Source: Thermoleophilaceae bacterium (GTDB taxonomy: Bacteria; Actinomycetota; Thermoleophilia; Solirubrobacterales; Thermoleophilaceae). Taken from it: 64,000 nt of DNA. The DNA lies in assembly GCA_030448005.1 (NCBI GenBank), contig JAUJNT010000003.1, forward strand, positions 46,866-110,865, in the 5' to 3' direction. The notes under the pieces were generated by a model. The model did no database searches and was not told the DNA's origin. It saw nothing but the letters and a program-made list of their open reading frames with translations. Made by a program: the position numbers and the translations under genes. Shown one piece after another: positions 25,663 to 33,953 of the stretch. Positions within the stretch are counted from its first letter, which is position 1, and the number at the start of each line of letters is the position of its first letter.

Positions 25663-25953
25663 CTAGATGGTGCGCGGCGCGGTGCGCAGTACGCGCCGCC
25701 GCCACCGGCTCGGCTCCGGCTCGGCCTGGAGCTGCTGCGCGCGCATCCGCAGCATCGACACGAGCCCCGCCGTCCTGTGGAATGGGTCTGCAATCGCCTG
25801 GCCGCTGCTGAGGGACAGCGCAGCGCGAAGCTCATCGCCAACGTCCACGACGAGGATGTCGCCGGCCGGGGCCCGGGAGGAGTCGAGCGCCGCGAGGCGC
25901 GCCAGCGCCTCGGCGTCGCCGGGACCGGCACGGCGGATCGTGAGCTCATTCAT
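25663..25953 (-). CDS. Short GNAT-like protein
   Basis: 96 residues. The first 60 match the beginning of a GNAT fold (LTIRRAGPGDAEALARLAAL, ILVVDVGDELRAALSLSSG). The acetyl-CoA binding loop is absent: the sequence continues with a helix of Arg/Gln/Glu (VSMLRMRAQQLQAE) and a basic tail. It resembles short proteins I recall in this class of actinobacteria. ATG overlaps the stop of the sigma-amidotransferase fusion by 4 bases. Catalysis seems unlikely. Confidence 0.65.
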   Translation of the reverse strand: MNELTIRRAGPGDAEALARLAALDSSRAPAGDILVVDVGDELRAALSLSSGQAIADPFHRTAGLVSMLRMRAQQLQAEPEPSRWRRRVLRTAPRTI

Positions 25954-27071
25954 CGCGCGGCCTCCACGAGCGCGGCCGCGAGGCGCGCTCCGGCCGCGTC
26001 CCCGGGCTGGCGCTCGGGGTGCCACTGGACGCCCATCGCAAAACGACGCTCGGGCCACTCAAGCGTCTCGACCACGCCGTCGGGTGAGGCGGAGGTGACG
26101 CGCAGACCCCGACCGACCCGTAGCGCGGCCTGATGGTGGCCGCTCGTAACGCTCGCCCCACGGCCGAGCAGCCGGCGCGCGAGCGAGCGCGGCCCAGTGG
26201 CGACCGCATGCTGGGCCTCCCGGTGCACAAGGGTCGGCCCACGCCGCGAGCCGATGTCCTGGTCGAGCGTCCCGCCGAACGCGATGTTGAGAAGCTGGTG
26301 CCCGCGGCAGATGCCTACGATCGGCACGTCCTGTGCCAGCGCCGCGCGTACCGCGCCGAGGTCACGACGGTCGCGCTCGAGGCAGAGGTCGCCGACTGAG
26401 CCGCGGTTCGCCTGCCCGTAGAGCTCGGGGTGGATGTCGGTGTGGCTGCCGGTGACCACGAGGGCGTCGCCGCCGATCAGCTCGCGCTCAAAGCGGTCGA
26501 CGTCGAGGAGCCGCGGTTCTCCGCCGCCGGCCTCGATCCAGGAGCGGTACGGCGCGGGGTCCTCATCGCCCAACAGCACGAGCACGAGTGGTCGCTCGCG
26601 GGGCGCGATCCTCCGCTGCGCCGCCGCGAGGGCATCGCGGGCGCGGGAGACGCGCTTACGCGCGGCCTCCTCGCTGATCGCCAGCAGCTGGCCCAGCTCG
26701 GCGTGCGAGAGGCCCGCCTCAAAGCGCAGGAGCAGCACGAGGCGCTCATGCGGGGTCAGCGTCTCAAGGGCCTCGACGGCGTCGAATCGATCGTCGGCCT
26801 CGGAAGTCGCCGCGTGGATCGCCAGCTCGTCGTCATAGGTCACCATCTCGCGCACACCGCGCCGACGCAGTTCGTCGACTGCGAGATTGTGCGCCGTGCG
26901 GTGGACCCACGCACGGAGGTGCCCACGGCCGGCATCGCGCGGAGCGCTCTTCCACGCACGCGTGAAGGCCTCCTGGCGGAGATCCTCCGCCGTGCGGGGA
27001 TCGCCCACCATCCGCTCCAGGCGACGGGTCAGCGGGTCGCGCAGCTCGTGGTAGACGCCTTCTAGGTCCAT
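25950..27071 (-). CDS. Fusion of an ECF-type sigma factor and a C26 glutamine amidotransferase
   Basis: 373 residues in one frame. Residues 1-71 are sigma region 2 (RTAEDLRQEAFTRAWKSAP, LRAWVHRTAHNLAVDELRRR). Residues 100-154 are sigma region 4 (LTPHERLVLLLRFEAGLSHA, ELGQLLAISEEAARKRVSRA). After a linker of about 6 residues, 161-373 form a class I glutamine amidotransferase of the PuuD/gamma-Glu-GABA hydrolase type: IVGICRGHQLLN (C255), FGGTLDQDI and VQWHPERQ (H351, E353) give a complete Cys-His-Glu triad. ATG 27071 has a strong GGGAGGGG site. First gene of an operon with the GNAT-like and methyltransferase genes. Known families, but I do not know this combination; a regulator sensing or processing a gamma-glutamyl compound is a guess. 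Confidence 0.9.
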   Translation of the reverse strand: MDLEGVYHELRDPLTRRLERMVGDPRTAEDLRQEAFTRAWKSAPRDAGRGHLRAWVHRTAHNLAVDELRRRGVREMVTYDDELAIHAATSEADDRFDAVEALETLTPHERLVLLLRFEAGLSHAELGQLLAISEEAARKRVSRARDALAAAQRRIAPRERPLVLVLLGDEDPAPYRSWIEAGGGEPRLLDVDRFERELIGGDALVVTGSHTDIHPELYGQANRGSVGDLCLERDRRDLGAVRAALAQDVPIVGICRGHQLLNIAFGGTLDQDIGSRRGPTLVHREAQHAVATGPRSLARRLLGRGASVTSGHHQAALRVGRGLRVTSASPDGVVETLEWPERRFAMGVQWHPERQPGDAAGARLAAALVEAAR

Positions 27072-27173
27072 CACCCCTCCCAACGTACGAGAGCGCGCGA
27101 ACCGGACTAAAAGACCGAGCTGCCGCGCCTCGCCGACGAGACCGGGCTCGGCGACTCGGTCTGCCACGGCAGC

Positions 27174-27610
27174 TTATGAAGCGAGCACCGGATCCAGATC
27201 GGGGCCGACTGGTCGTGCGACAAGGGCCTCGCGAACCCAGCCGAGCGAGAGACGGGGCATGAAGGTGAGGCCATGCCCTATCGACACGAGAGCCTGCAGC
27301 GCCTCGAAGCCGGTGCCTTGACACGAGCAGTCGAACTCGGGCTCGACACCAGCGTCAGCGCAGATCCGGCGGAGGGTCCGCTCCCACGGCGAGGACACGA
27401 GAACCCGTTCGCCGGTCAGCTGTGCGAGGGCAATCGTCTCCTGCGCCGCAAGCGGATGGTCGGCCGGAAGTACCAGCAGGTAAGGATCGTCGAAGAGCTG
27501 AACGCAATCGAACTGCGGGTCCCGACACCTGCTGACCCCGCGATAGTCCATGGTGTTGGGCCAGTCGTCCAGCTCGAAGACCACCGCGAGGTCTAGGGGA
27601 TCGCCACGCG
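27174..27610 (-). pseudogene. LysR-type regulator fragment (ligand domain only)
   Basis: About 145 residues of a LysR substrate-binding domain: LDLAVVFELDDWPNTM, LLVLPADHPLAAQETIALAQ, LTGERVLVSSPWERTLRRIC and ALQALVSIGHGLTFMPRL. The HTH and the first half of the ligand domain are missing; upstream on the minus strand the sequence becomes unrelated and overlaps the start of the M74 peptidase gene. Clearly a truncated, non-functional remnant. Confidence 0.8.
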
Positions 27611-27708
27611 GCTTCTCGACGCCGCGGAGCGCGGCCGAAGTGGGCCCGTAAGGGAACCGAAAGCCTCTCTTCACCTTCGAGTTAGCGCCGGTTGAGAGGC
27701 TTGCCTGC

Positions 27709-28479
27709 GTGTCCCCCCGGCGGCGCCCCCCGCAATTGGGCCAGTTCATCGTTCTCTTCGTGTTGCTCCTGGCGCTCGGGGCCACGTTCGTCGTCATCCA
27801 CGTCGCTCTCGGTGACGGCGGGGACGGCGGAACCCACCGGTCGCATAGCGCTCGGCCGCAGGTGAGGAAGCACGCATCGAGCAAGCCGCGCGGCCATGGC
27901 AGTCGGCGCAGGCGCAGATCCGCTGATACGGCCGTTCGCTGGCGCCGCTCTCGGGCGCTTGGGATCCCTTCCGCTGGTGCACTCGTGCGCGGGGTGCGGC
28001 TGCCGGCTGACGGGCGTCACTTCGCCACCTGGGACCCCGGTCTCCGCCGCTCCCCGAATCGGCCTTGGCGCCGTCATGGCACCGACGCGCTGGTCCGCTT
28101 GCTGCTCCACGTCGTACGGTCCTACTCGGCCGCGCACCCGCGTGCCCTGCCGCCGCTCGTCGGTGACCTCAGCCGTCCACGCGGGGGCGACTTTGGCAGG
28201 CGCTTCGGCATCATCGGCCACTCGACGCATCAGAACGGGCTCGACGTGGACGTCTACTACCCGCGGCTCGACCGTCGCCCCCGCCCTGCGACCGTGCCGG
28301 CGCAGGTGGATCGTGCCCTGGCTCAGGATCTCGTCGACAGGTTCGTTCGAGCCGGCGCCGCCCTCGTGCTCGTCGGCCCGAACGTGCGCCTCACGGGACC
28401 CGCGAGCGTCGTAAAGCCGTTCCCTAACCACGACAACCACCTGCATGCGCGGATACCCAACCCGGACCGCCGAACCTGA
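27709..28479 (+). CDS. Murein endopeptidase, M74 (MepA)-like
   Basis: 256 residues. One N-terminal membrane or signal segment (about 10-34), a basic Ser/Arg-rich linker, then the peptidase: RRFGIIGHSTHQNGLDVDVY (His and Asp zinc ligands) and FPNHDNHLHARI (HxxHxH-like end), matching penicillin-insensitive endopeptidases of the MepA type. In between, VRLLLHVVRSYSAAHP fits the conserved helix. GTG 27709 overlaps nothing upstream but the LysR remnant. It should cleave peptide cross-links in the wall from the outer face of the membrane. Confidence 0.82.
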   Translation: MSPRRRPPQLGQFIVLFVLLLALGATFVVIHVALGDGGDGGTHRSHSARPQVRKHASSKPRGHGSRRRRRSADTAVRWRRSRALGIPSAGALVRGVRLPADGRHFATWDPGLRRSPNRPWRRHGTDALVRLLLHVVRSYSAAHPRALPPLVGDLSRPRGGDFGRRFGIIGHSTHQNGLDVDVYYPRLDRRPRPATVPAQVDRALAQDLVDRFVRAGAALVLVGPNVRLTGPASVVKPFPNHDNHLHARIPNPDRRT

Positions 28480-28561
28480 AACGGCGCGCGGCGGCCTCCG
28501 CGTTCAGTTCCGTTCGGATTTCGTAAGGAGCACGCCGGGAAAACCGGCCAGAATCGGCGGA

Positions 28562-29740
28562 GTGCGCGCACTCCTGGCACTGACCCTCAGCGCCCTGCTC
28601 TCGGGCTGCGCCGTCGGCGACCGCGGCGGCGACGGGGAGCCCGGGCCGCCCGCGGCCGAGGGCGGGCAGGCCACGACGGCGGCCGAAGGGCTCGAGCGCC
28701 AGGAGGAAGGCGCGCCGCGTTTGCGGCGCAGCCGCGGCGCGCCACGGATCGAGGTCGTGGCCACCGGCCTCGAGGTGCCGTGGGACGTCGCCTTCCTGCC
28801 CGACGGACGCGCCCTCATAACGGAGCGTCCAGGGCGCATCCGGCTCGCCTCGCGCGACGGCCGTGTGGTGCGCCGGCCGCTCGCGCGCGTGCAGGTTGCG
28901 GCCCGCGGCGAGGGCGGGCTGCTCGGGATCGCCGTCGACCCCGCGTTCGGTCAGGGGCGCGACTTCGTATACGTGTACCTCACTCGTTCCGACGGGATGC
29001 AGGTGCGGCGGATGCGCTTCCGCGCCGGACGCCTCGCCGACGACGGCCTCGTCCTCGGCGGCATCGCGGCGGGGCCGATTCACGACTCGGGGCGGCTGCG
29101 CTTCGGCCCGGACCGCCGTCTCTACATTGCCACCGGCGACGCCGGCCGCCGACAGCTGGCGCAAGACCGCAGGTCGCGCAACGGCAAGATCCTCCGCCTC
29201 GAACCGGGCCAGTACCGCGGCAGGGCTCGGCGCCCCGAGGTCTTCGCGCTCGGCATGCGCAATCCGCAGGGTCTCGCGTGGCGGCCGCGCAGCCGGGATC
29301 TGTTCGCCACGGACCACGGCCCAAGCGGCTTCGACGGTCCGAGCGGCGACGACGAGGTGAACCTCGTACGTCGCGGCCGCAACTACGGCTGGCCGCGCGT
29401 CCGCGGCCGCCGCCACGCCGGGTTCGCCGCGCCGGTAAGGGTCTATCGGGACACGATCGCCCCCTCCGGCGCTGCCTTCGTCAGCCTGCCCGGGTCCGCC
29501 TGGACCGGGAGCCTGCTGGTCGCCGCGCTCAAGGGCCAGGAGTTGCGGCAGCTGCGCGTGGCCGGCGGCCGGCTGCGCAGCGACCGCGCGTTGCTGCGCC
29601 GGCGCTTCGGTCGGCTGCGCGCCGTCGTGGAGGCGCCCGATGGGACGATCTGGGTGACGACCTCCAACCGCGACACCTACGGCACTCCGCGGGATGACCG
29701 CGACGACCGCATCCTGCGCATCGTTCCGCCGCGCGGATAG
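28562..29740 (+). CDS. PQQ-type aldose sugar dehydrogenase, lipoprotein
   Basis: 392 residues. GTG 28562 gives a short lipoprotein signal, ALLALTLSALLSGC (Cys17). A low-complexity Gly/Glu linker runs to about residue 60. The six-bladed propeller of soluble PQQ sugar dehydrogenases follows: VPWDVAFLPDGRALITERPG, GEGGLLGIAVDP, YIATGDAG, SRNGKILRLEPG, ALGMRNPQGLAW and DDEVNLVRRGRNYGWP. The conserved His after the second blade (PIHDSGRLRFGPD) is present. It oxidises aldoses outside the membrane if PQQ is available; no PQQ synthesis genes are in the window. Confidence 0.85.
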   Translation: MRALLALTLSALLSGCAVGDRGGDGEPGPPAAEGGQATTAAEGLERQEEGAPRLRRSRGAPRIEVVATGLEVPWDVAFLPDGRALITERPGRIRLASRDGRVVRRPLARVQVAARGEGGLLGIAVDPAFGQGRDFVYVYLTRSDGMQVRRMRFRAGRLADDGLVLGGIAAGPIHDSGRLRFGPDRRLYIATGDAGRRQLAQDRRSRNGKILRLEPGQYRGRARRPEVFALGMRNPQGLAWRPRSRDLFATDHGPSGFDGPSGDDEVNLVRRGRNYGWPRVRGRRHAGFAAPVRVYRDTIAPSGAAFVSLPGSAWTGSLLVAALKGQELRQLRVAGGRLRSDRALLRRRFGRLRAVVEAPDGTIWVTTSNRDTYGTPRDDRDDRILRIVPPRG

Positions 29741-29920
29741 AGGACCCGAAGCCCTACCCGTCACAGGCCGTCGTTGGTCGACCAGCGTACCCTGGAGGCC
29801 TCTCGAAGCGGGTCATGAGCAGCTCGCCGGCGCGTCGGGGCTTATGAGCGGACAGTTCTCAAGCGTGAGACATTGGCAGGTGCTTGCTACCTCTAAGGAC
29901 GGGGTTGGTAGGAGTACAAC

Positions 29921-30403
29921 GTGAGCGACGGAGGAGCCTTGAAGTCGGCACGCTACGCGCCTCGCACGGTGCGGCCAATGGGGGTGCATGAATTCGGCGG
30001 CTTTACGCTGAAGGTCTACGGCATCGCCTACGAAGGCGGTGAACCGAGAGCCGAACTGGTTGAAGCAGCACTCGAGGCCGCAGGATCGACACTCCCAGAT
30101 CCCGCGGTCAGCGATCATCGCTATGGGCTTGGCTTCCTCGGTATCCACGACGGCCGCGACAGCAACTTCGTATTCGTGTCGTGGTGGGAGAACGAGAACG
30201 AGCTGCAACACCGAGTCTTCTACTCCACTCCCGGGCGGCCCCGACGACTGCGGCCCGCAACGGCGGAGGAGCCCATCGCGTGCGTCTGGGACCTGAGCGT
30301 CATCGCGTACGAGCGAGAGGCCTGGATCCGACACATGCTCGCCCACCCGACCGGACCGGACGCAGAGGCCTACCTGGCGGATGCCCTCAGCGGAGACGTC
30401 TGA
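29921..30403 (+). CDS. Conserved hypothetical protein
   Basis: 160 residues, GTG start after GGTAGGAG. Compact alpha/beta protein with HEFGGFTLKVYGIAYEGGEP, YGLGFLGIHDGRDSNFVFVS and WWENENELQHRVFYS. It has several Trp and no signal peptide. The WW-E-E motif and the C-terminal AYEREAWIRHMLAHP seem conserved in proteins I have seen as hypotheticals. Function unknown. The 180 bases before it show no other gene. Confidence 0.7.
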   Translation: MSDGGALKSARYAPRTVRPMGVHEFGGFTLKVYGIAYEGGEPRAELVEAALEAAGSTLPDPAVSDHRYGLGFLGIHDGRDSNFVFVSWWENENELQHRVFYSTPGRPRRLRPATAEEPIACVWDLSVIAYEREAWIRHMLAHPTGPDAEAYLADALSGDV

Positions 30404-30501
30404 CTCCTCCTGGTAATGGCATCGACATCCCTACCAAGCGAACTGATCGATCGTCAACGCGCCGAGGGCGCTGCTTGTGGGTCGTGAGGTAGCGTCAGGC
30501 C

Positions 30502-31689
30502 GTGTCGCCCAAACCAGCGAGCTCTGGCCCGGCGCGCCGCTCGCGCGGGAGCACGCGGCTTCGCCGGGAGCTCGTTGAGCAGCTCGTCGGGAACGGGTCG
30601 TTGAAGAGCGCCACCATCCGGAGGGCCTTCCTCGCCGTGCCGCGCGAGCGCTTCCTCCCAGAGGTCGCAGAGCGCGAGGGGCTCGAGCGCGTCTACCAAG
30701 ATCAGGCAATCGTCACGGTAAAGGACGAACGCGGGACCCCGGCAAGCTCCTCCTCACAGCCGTCGATGATGGCATCGATGCTCGAGCAGCTGGACCTGCG
30801 CCCCGGCCAGCGGGTGCTCGAGGTGGGCGCCGGCACCGGCTACAACGCCGCATTGCTGGCGAAGCTGGTCGGCGCTCGCGGCCAAGTCGTCTCCGTGGAG
30901 CTCGACCCCGCCACCGCACGCGGCGCGCGCCGTGCGCTCGCCAACGTCAAGTCACACGCCAAGGTGGTGAGAGGTGACGGCCGCGAGGGCTGGCCGCCCG
31001 GGGCTCCTTACGACCGCATCATCGTGACCGCCAGCGCCCCGGATGTGCCCGGCGCCTGGCACGAACAGCTTGCCGACGGCAGCCTGCTCGAGTTACCGCT
31101 TCGCCTACCCCCAGGAGGGGCGGCGCAAGCGATCGTCACCCTGCGCAAGCAGGGAGACGCACTGCGCTCGGAGGCGCTGCTTCACGGCGGTTTCATGCCG
31201 CTGCGCGACGCTCCCGGTGGCCCTGTGCCAGCGCCTCTTCCGACGCTCTCCGCGACCGAGCAGATCGACCAGCGTCGTCAATCGCTCGCGAGCCTGAGCG
31301 GCGCGGCGCTTCGCCGCCTCTCGGCAGCGCGGAGGCAGCGGCTGCTCTCACTGGCGCTCTCCGAACCGCGGACGCGCGGGCTCGGCTTGAGGGCGCCGCG
31401 TGGAGCGCTCGGTCTCTACCTGACGCTCGAGGCTCCCGAGGATCGACTGGTCGGCGGCTGGCGCCGGCCCGGAGTGATCAGCCAGAACGGCGACGGGGTT
31501 GCGCTGCTGGCCGGGGGCGCGAAGACGCTCACGCGCATCGAGTCCTACGGCGAGGGCGACGCCGAGGTCCTGCTGCTGCGGCTGGTCGAGGAATGGAAGG
31601 ACCGCGGTCGCCCGACCGGCGACGACCTACGGGTCGAGGTCAGGTTTCGAGGAGGAGCCGGCTCTGTCGATTTGAGCTGGGAGCCTTAG
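30502..31689 (+). CDS. pcm: Protein-L-isoaspartate O-methyltransferase with a C-terminal extension
   Basis: 395 residues, GTG start. Residues 20-220 are a PCMT domain: AFLAVPRERFLPE, YQDQAIVTV, SSSSQPSMMASMLEQL (substrate Ser), VLEVGAGTGYNAALLAKLVG (SAM motif, 105-124) and YDRIIVTASAPDVP. It methylates damaged isoaspartyl residues for repair. The family is usually 210-230 residues, so 225-395 is extra: a helical stretch (RRLSAARRQRLLSLALSEPR) and a beta-rich end with LYLTLEAPEDRLVGGWRRPG. Similar extensions occur in some actinobacterial homologues; their role is unknown. Confidence 0.85.
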   Translation: MSPKPASSGPARRSRGSTRLRRELVEQLVGNGSLKSATIRRAFLAVPRERFLPEVAEREGLERVYQDQAIVTVKDERGTPASSSSQPSMMASMLEQLDLRPGQRVLEVGAGTGYNAALLAKLVGARGQVVSVELDPATARGARRALANVKSHAKVVRGDGREGWPPGAPYDRIIVTASAPDVPGAWHEQLADGSLLELPLRLPPGGAAQAIVTLRKQGDALRSEALLHGGFMPLRDAPGGPVPAPLPTLSATEQIDQRRQSLASLSGAALRRLSAARRQRLLSLALSEPRTRGLGLRAPRGALGLYLTLEAPEDRLVGGWRRPGVISQNGDGVALLAGGAKTLTRIESYGEGDAEVLLLRLVEEWKDRGRPTGDDLRVEVRFRGGAGSVDLSWEP

Positions 31690-31731
31690 CGAGAACTCGC
31701 TGAGCTCGTCCGGGCTGTGCCCCGAGAGCTT

Positions 31732-32253
31732 TCAGGAGACAGCGGCTTCAGTGCCCAGCGCTCCCGCTGCTGCACCCCCCAGTGCCTGGCGTCCCGCGTC
31801 GATCCGGAAGGGCTCGATCTCATCGCGCTGCCGCTGCGCTCGTTGGATGAGCCGGTCGAAGTCGACGCCGGGAAGCCGTGCCGAGAGGCCTGCCAGATCG
31901 CGCAGGTTTGCCCAGAGCAGCTTCTTGCCATCGATTCCCATGGCCAGGAAATCGAGCTCGACGAATCGGCTGAGCGGTGAGTACGAGCTGACGCTGCCGT
32001 TCAGCTTCAGTCGGCCGAGGCGCTCCCCGACGACTGCCAGCGCTGACTTGACCGGGCTCTTGGGCATCGCGAGCCGTTCCATGATGTCCTCGAACGTCGC
32101 CACGTCCTCGGCGATCGCCTCCGCCACGCGTGCCAAGGTCGCGCCCAGCTCGCTGCCCTCGTTGCTGCGCTGGGATCGTCGCGCAACCTCGCGCCAGGCG
32201 ATACCCAGGGCGAGCTGATCGTTCATGTAGATGCGAAGAAGGCGATCGTCCAT
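31732..32253 (-). CDS. Conserved helical hypothetical protein
   Basis: 173 residues, almost wholly helical, starting MDDRLLRIYMNDQLALGIAW. Then LARVAEAIAEDVATFEDIME, VVGERLGRLKLNGSVSSYSP and LSRFVELDFLAMGIDGKKLL follow, ending in a long charged helix. This matches a conserved actinobacterial family that looks ferritin-like or four-helix, but the classic metal-binding ExxH pairs are not evident. Cytoplasmic; function unknown. Confidence 0.75.
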   Translation of the reverse strand: MDDRLLRIYMNDQLALGIAWREVARRSQRSNEGSELGATLARVAEAIAEDVATFEDIMERLAMPKSPVKSALAVVGERLGRLKLNGSVSSYSPLSRFVELDFLAMGIDGKKLLWANLRDLAGLSARLPGVDFDRLIQRAQRQRDEIEPFRIDAGRQALGGAAAGALGTEAAVS

Positions 32254-32365
32254 CCCGGACTCCCATTGGGTTGCGGTTCGAGGACTGTGGCCACGCTACC
32301 CGCCGAACGGGTAGGCAAACGCAAGCGTCAACCAAGTGCTCCAGGCGGCTGCCGCGTCGGGCGCT

Positions 32366-33055
32366 TCACAGTGGCCAGCGCTCGCGCCGGTAACCCATGT
32401 CCCAGAACATCCATTCGTAACGGGCGGTGATGGCGAAGTGGCGTGCGGCGCGGCTGTGCTCGGCGACGCTGAGGTCCGGTCCTAGGCGGTCGGTCAGGGA
32501 AAGGACGGCACGGACCACCTCTGCGAAATCTTCCCCGCCATAGGTCTCGATCCAGCGCCGGTAGAGCGGGTCGGGCGAGCCCTGCGCCAGCAGCGCCTTC
32601 CCAACCTCCCAATAGATCCAGTAGCAAGGAAGGACCGCCCCGAGGAGCTCGGGAAACGAGCCGCCGTAGGCGGTTGCCAGCAGGTAGCTCGTGTAGGCCA
32701 GGCACGTCGGCGCCACCGGCGTGCGGGCGACCTCGTCCTCGGTGAGCCCGAGGTCACGGAAGAAACCCTCATGCAGCGAGCGCTCTACCTCGATCGCTCC
32801 GGCGGCGTGCTGAGCGAACATCGCGATGTCCTCCTCGAGCGGCGCGCGCGCCGCCGCCAGGCTCAAAGCGCGGGCATACTCGCGCAGATAGTGGGCGTCC
32901 TGGACGACGTAGAACGCAAAGGACTCCTGCTCGAGCGAGCCGTCTGTCAGCCCGGAGACAAAGGGATGTTCCAGGATCGCCTGGTAGGTGTCCTCGATCC
33001 CCGCCCACAGCTCCGCTGTGAACGTCCGCGGCGCGGATGTGGGTCGCTCATCCAC
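32366..33055 (-). CDS. tenA: TenA-family thiaminase II-like aminopyrimidine aminohydrolase
   Basis: 229 residues, all helical, GTG start. TenA features: FAFYVVQDAHYLREYARALS with D53, AVLPCYWIYWEVG with catalytic Cys144, and DLSVAEHSRAARHFAITARYEW near the C-terminus. The enzyme salvages degraded thiamine pyrimidine. Bases 33061-33095 upstream (complement) resemble the 3' part of a TPP riboswitch but the other half is not visible. It lies downstream of tRNA-Gly on the same strand, with a hairpin between them. Confidence 0.85.
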   Translation of the reverse strand: MDERPTSAPRTFTAELWAGIEDTYQAILEHPFVSGLTDGSLEQESFAFYVVQDAHYLREYARALSLAAARAPLEEDIAMFAQHAAGAIEVERSLHEGFFRDLGLTEDEVARTPVAPTCLAYTSYLLATAYGGSFPELLGAVLPCYWIYWEVGKALLAQGSPDPLYRRWIETYGGEDFAEVVRAVLSLTDRLGPDLSVAEHSRAARHFAITARYEWMFWDMGYRRERWPL

Positions 33056-33153
33056 CTGTGTGGTCCCTTCCGGGCGTGACCGAGATCAGCTTTCGAGCGG
33101 TGATGAAAAGCAGAGAATCCAGACCTCGTGTCGCGCATCGGCGAGAGGCAAGC

Positions 33154-33171
33154 GCCCCGCTGTAGCGGGGC
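33154..33171 (-). terminator. Hairpin after tRNA-Gly
   Basis: GCCCCGCT and AGCGGGGC form an 8-bp stem with a very short loop, starting 7 bases after the tRNA 3' end on the minus strand. On the plus strand it would be followed by TTT. Probable terminator of the tRNA transcript. Confidence 0.5.
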
Positions 33172-33177
33172 TTTCCA

Positions 33178-33251
33178 AGCGGCTGATGGGATTCGAACCC
33201 ACGACCTTCTGCATGGCAAGCAGACGCTCTAGCCAACTGAGCTACAGCCGC
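33178..33251 (-). tRNA. tRNA-Gly (GCC)
   Basis: Read on the minus strand, the acceptor GCGGCTG pairs with CAGCCGC, the D-arm is GCTC..GAGC, the anticodon stem TCTGC/GCAGA holds loop TTGCCAT (anticodon GCC), and the T-arm contains GGTTCGAATCC. CCA is not encoded. Discriminator T. Confidence 0.95.
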
Positions 33252-33274
33252 GCTGGGGCGGATGATACTGGCAG

Positions 33275-33877
33275 TCAGACCTCCGCGAAGCGCTCGGCCA
33301 CGGTCTCCCAGTCGACCGTCTGGAAGAACGCGTCGATGTAGTCGGGGCGCTTGTTCTGGTACTTGAGGTAGTAGGCGTGCTCCCAGACATCCACCCCGAG
33401 CAGCGGCGTCATGCCGTCGGAGATCGGGTTGTCCTGGTTGGGGGTCGAGACCACCGCCAAACGGGAGCCGTCATGGACCAGCCAGGCATAACCGGACCCG
33501 AACTGCCCTATCCCTGCCTTCTTCATCTGCGAGCGCAGGTCGTCGGCTGAACCGAAAGTGGCGTCCACCGCCTCAGCAAGGGCGCCCGTCGGGTCGCCGC
33601 CGCCGCCCGGCTTCATGCTGCGCCAGAGCATGCAGTGGTTGTACTGCCCGCCCGCGTTGTTGCGGACCGTGGCGCGGATCTCGTCAGGGAGCTCGTCGAG
33701 CATCGTGAGCACCTCCTTCGGGCGCAGGCCCTCCCATTCGGTGTCCTCGAGAGCGGCGTTTGCCTTGTCCACGTAGGCCTGGTGGTGCTTGTCGTGGTGC
33801 AGGCGCATCGTGGCCTCGTCGATGTATGGCTCGAGGGCGTCGTAGGGATAGCGCAGGTCCGGAACGCGGTAGGGCAT
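33275..33877 (-). CDS. Superoxide dismutase, Fe/Mn family
   Basis: 200 residues, full length, no signal peptide, so cytoplasmic. Metal ligands: H27 (in [13 protein letters not shown]), H81 ([10 protein letters not shown]), D163 and H167 ([15 protein letters not shown]). Gln at position 78 in GGQYNH and the [12 protein letters not shown] pattern do not by themselves fix Fe or Mn use. It shares its upstream region, about 75 bases, with the divergent pckG gene. With the exported Cu/Zn enzyme this gives two SODs in the window. Confidence 0.93.
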   Translation of the reverse strand: MPYRVPDLRYPYDALEPYIDEATMRLHHDKHHQAYVDKANAALEDTEWEGLRPKEVLTMLDELPDEIRATVRNNAGGQYNHCMLWRSMKPGGGGDPTGALAEAVDATFGSADDLRSQMKKAGIGQFGSGYAWLVHDGSRLAVVSTPNQDNPISDGMTPLLGVDVWEHAYYLKYQNKRPDYIDAFFQTVDWETVAERFAEV

Positions 33878-33953
33878 GGGTCTCCTTCGTCGGGGGAGCT
33901 ACGGTAGCTTCCCCGCGCCTGTGCAGACAAACCGGGAGGGAGCCTGCCTCGCC

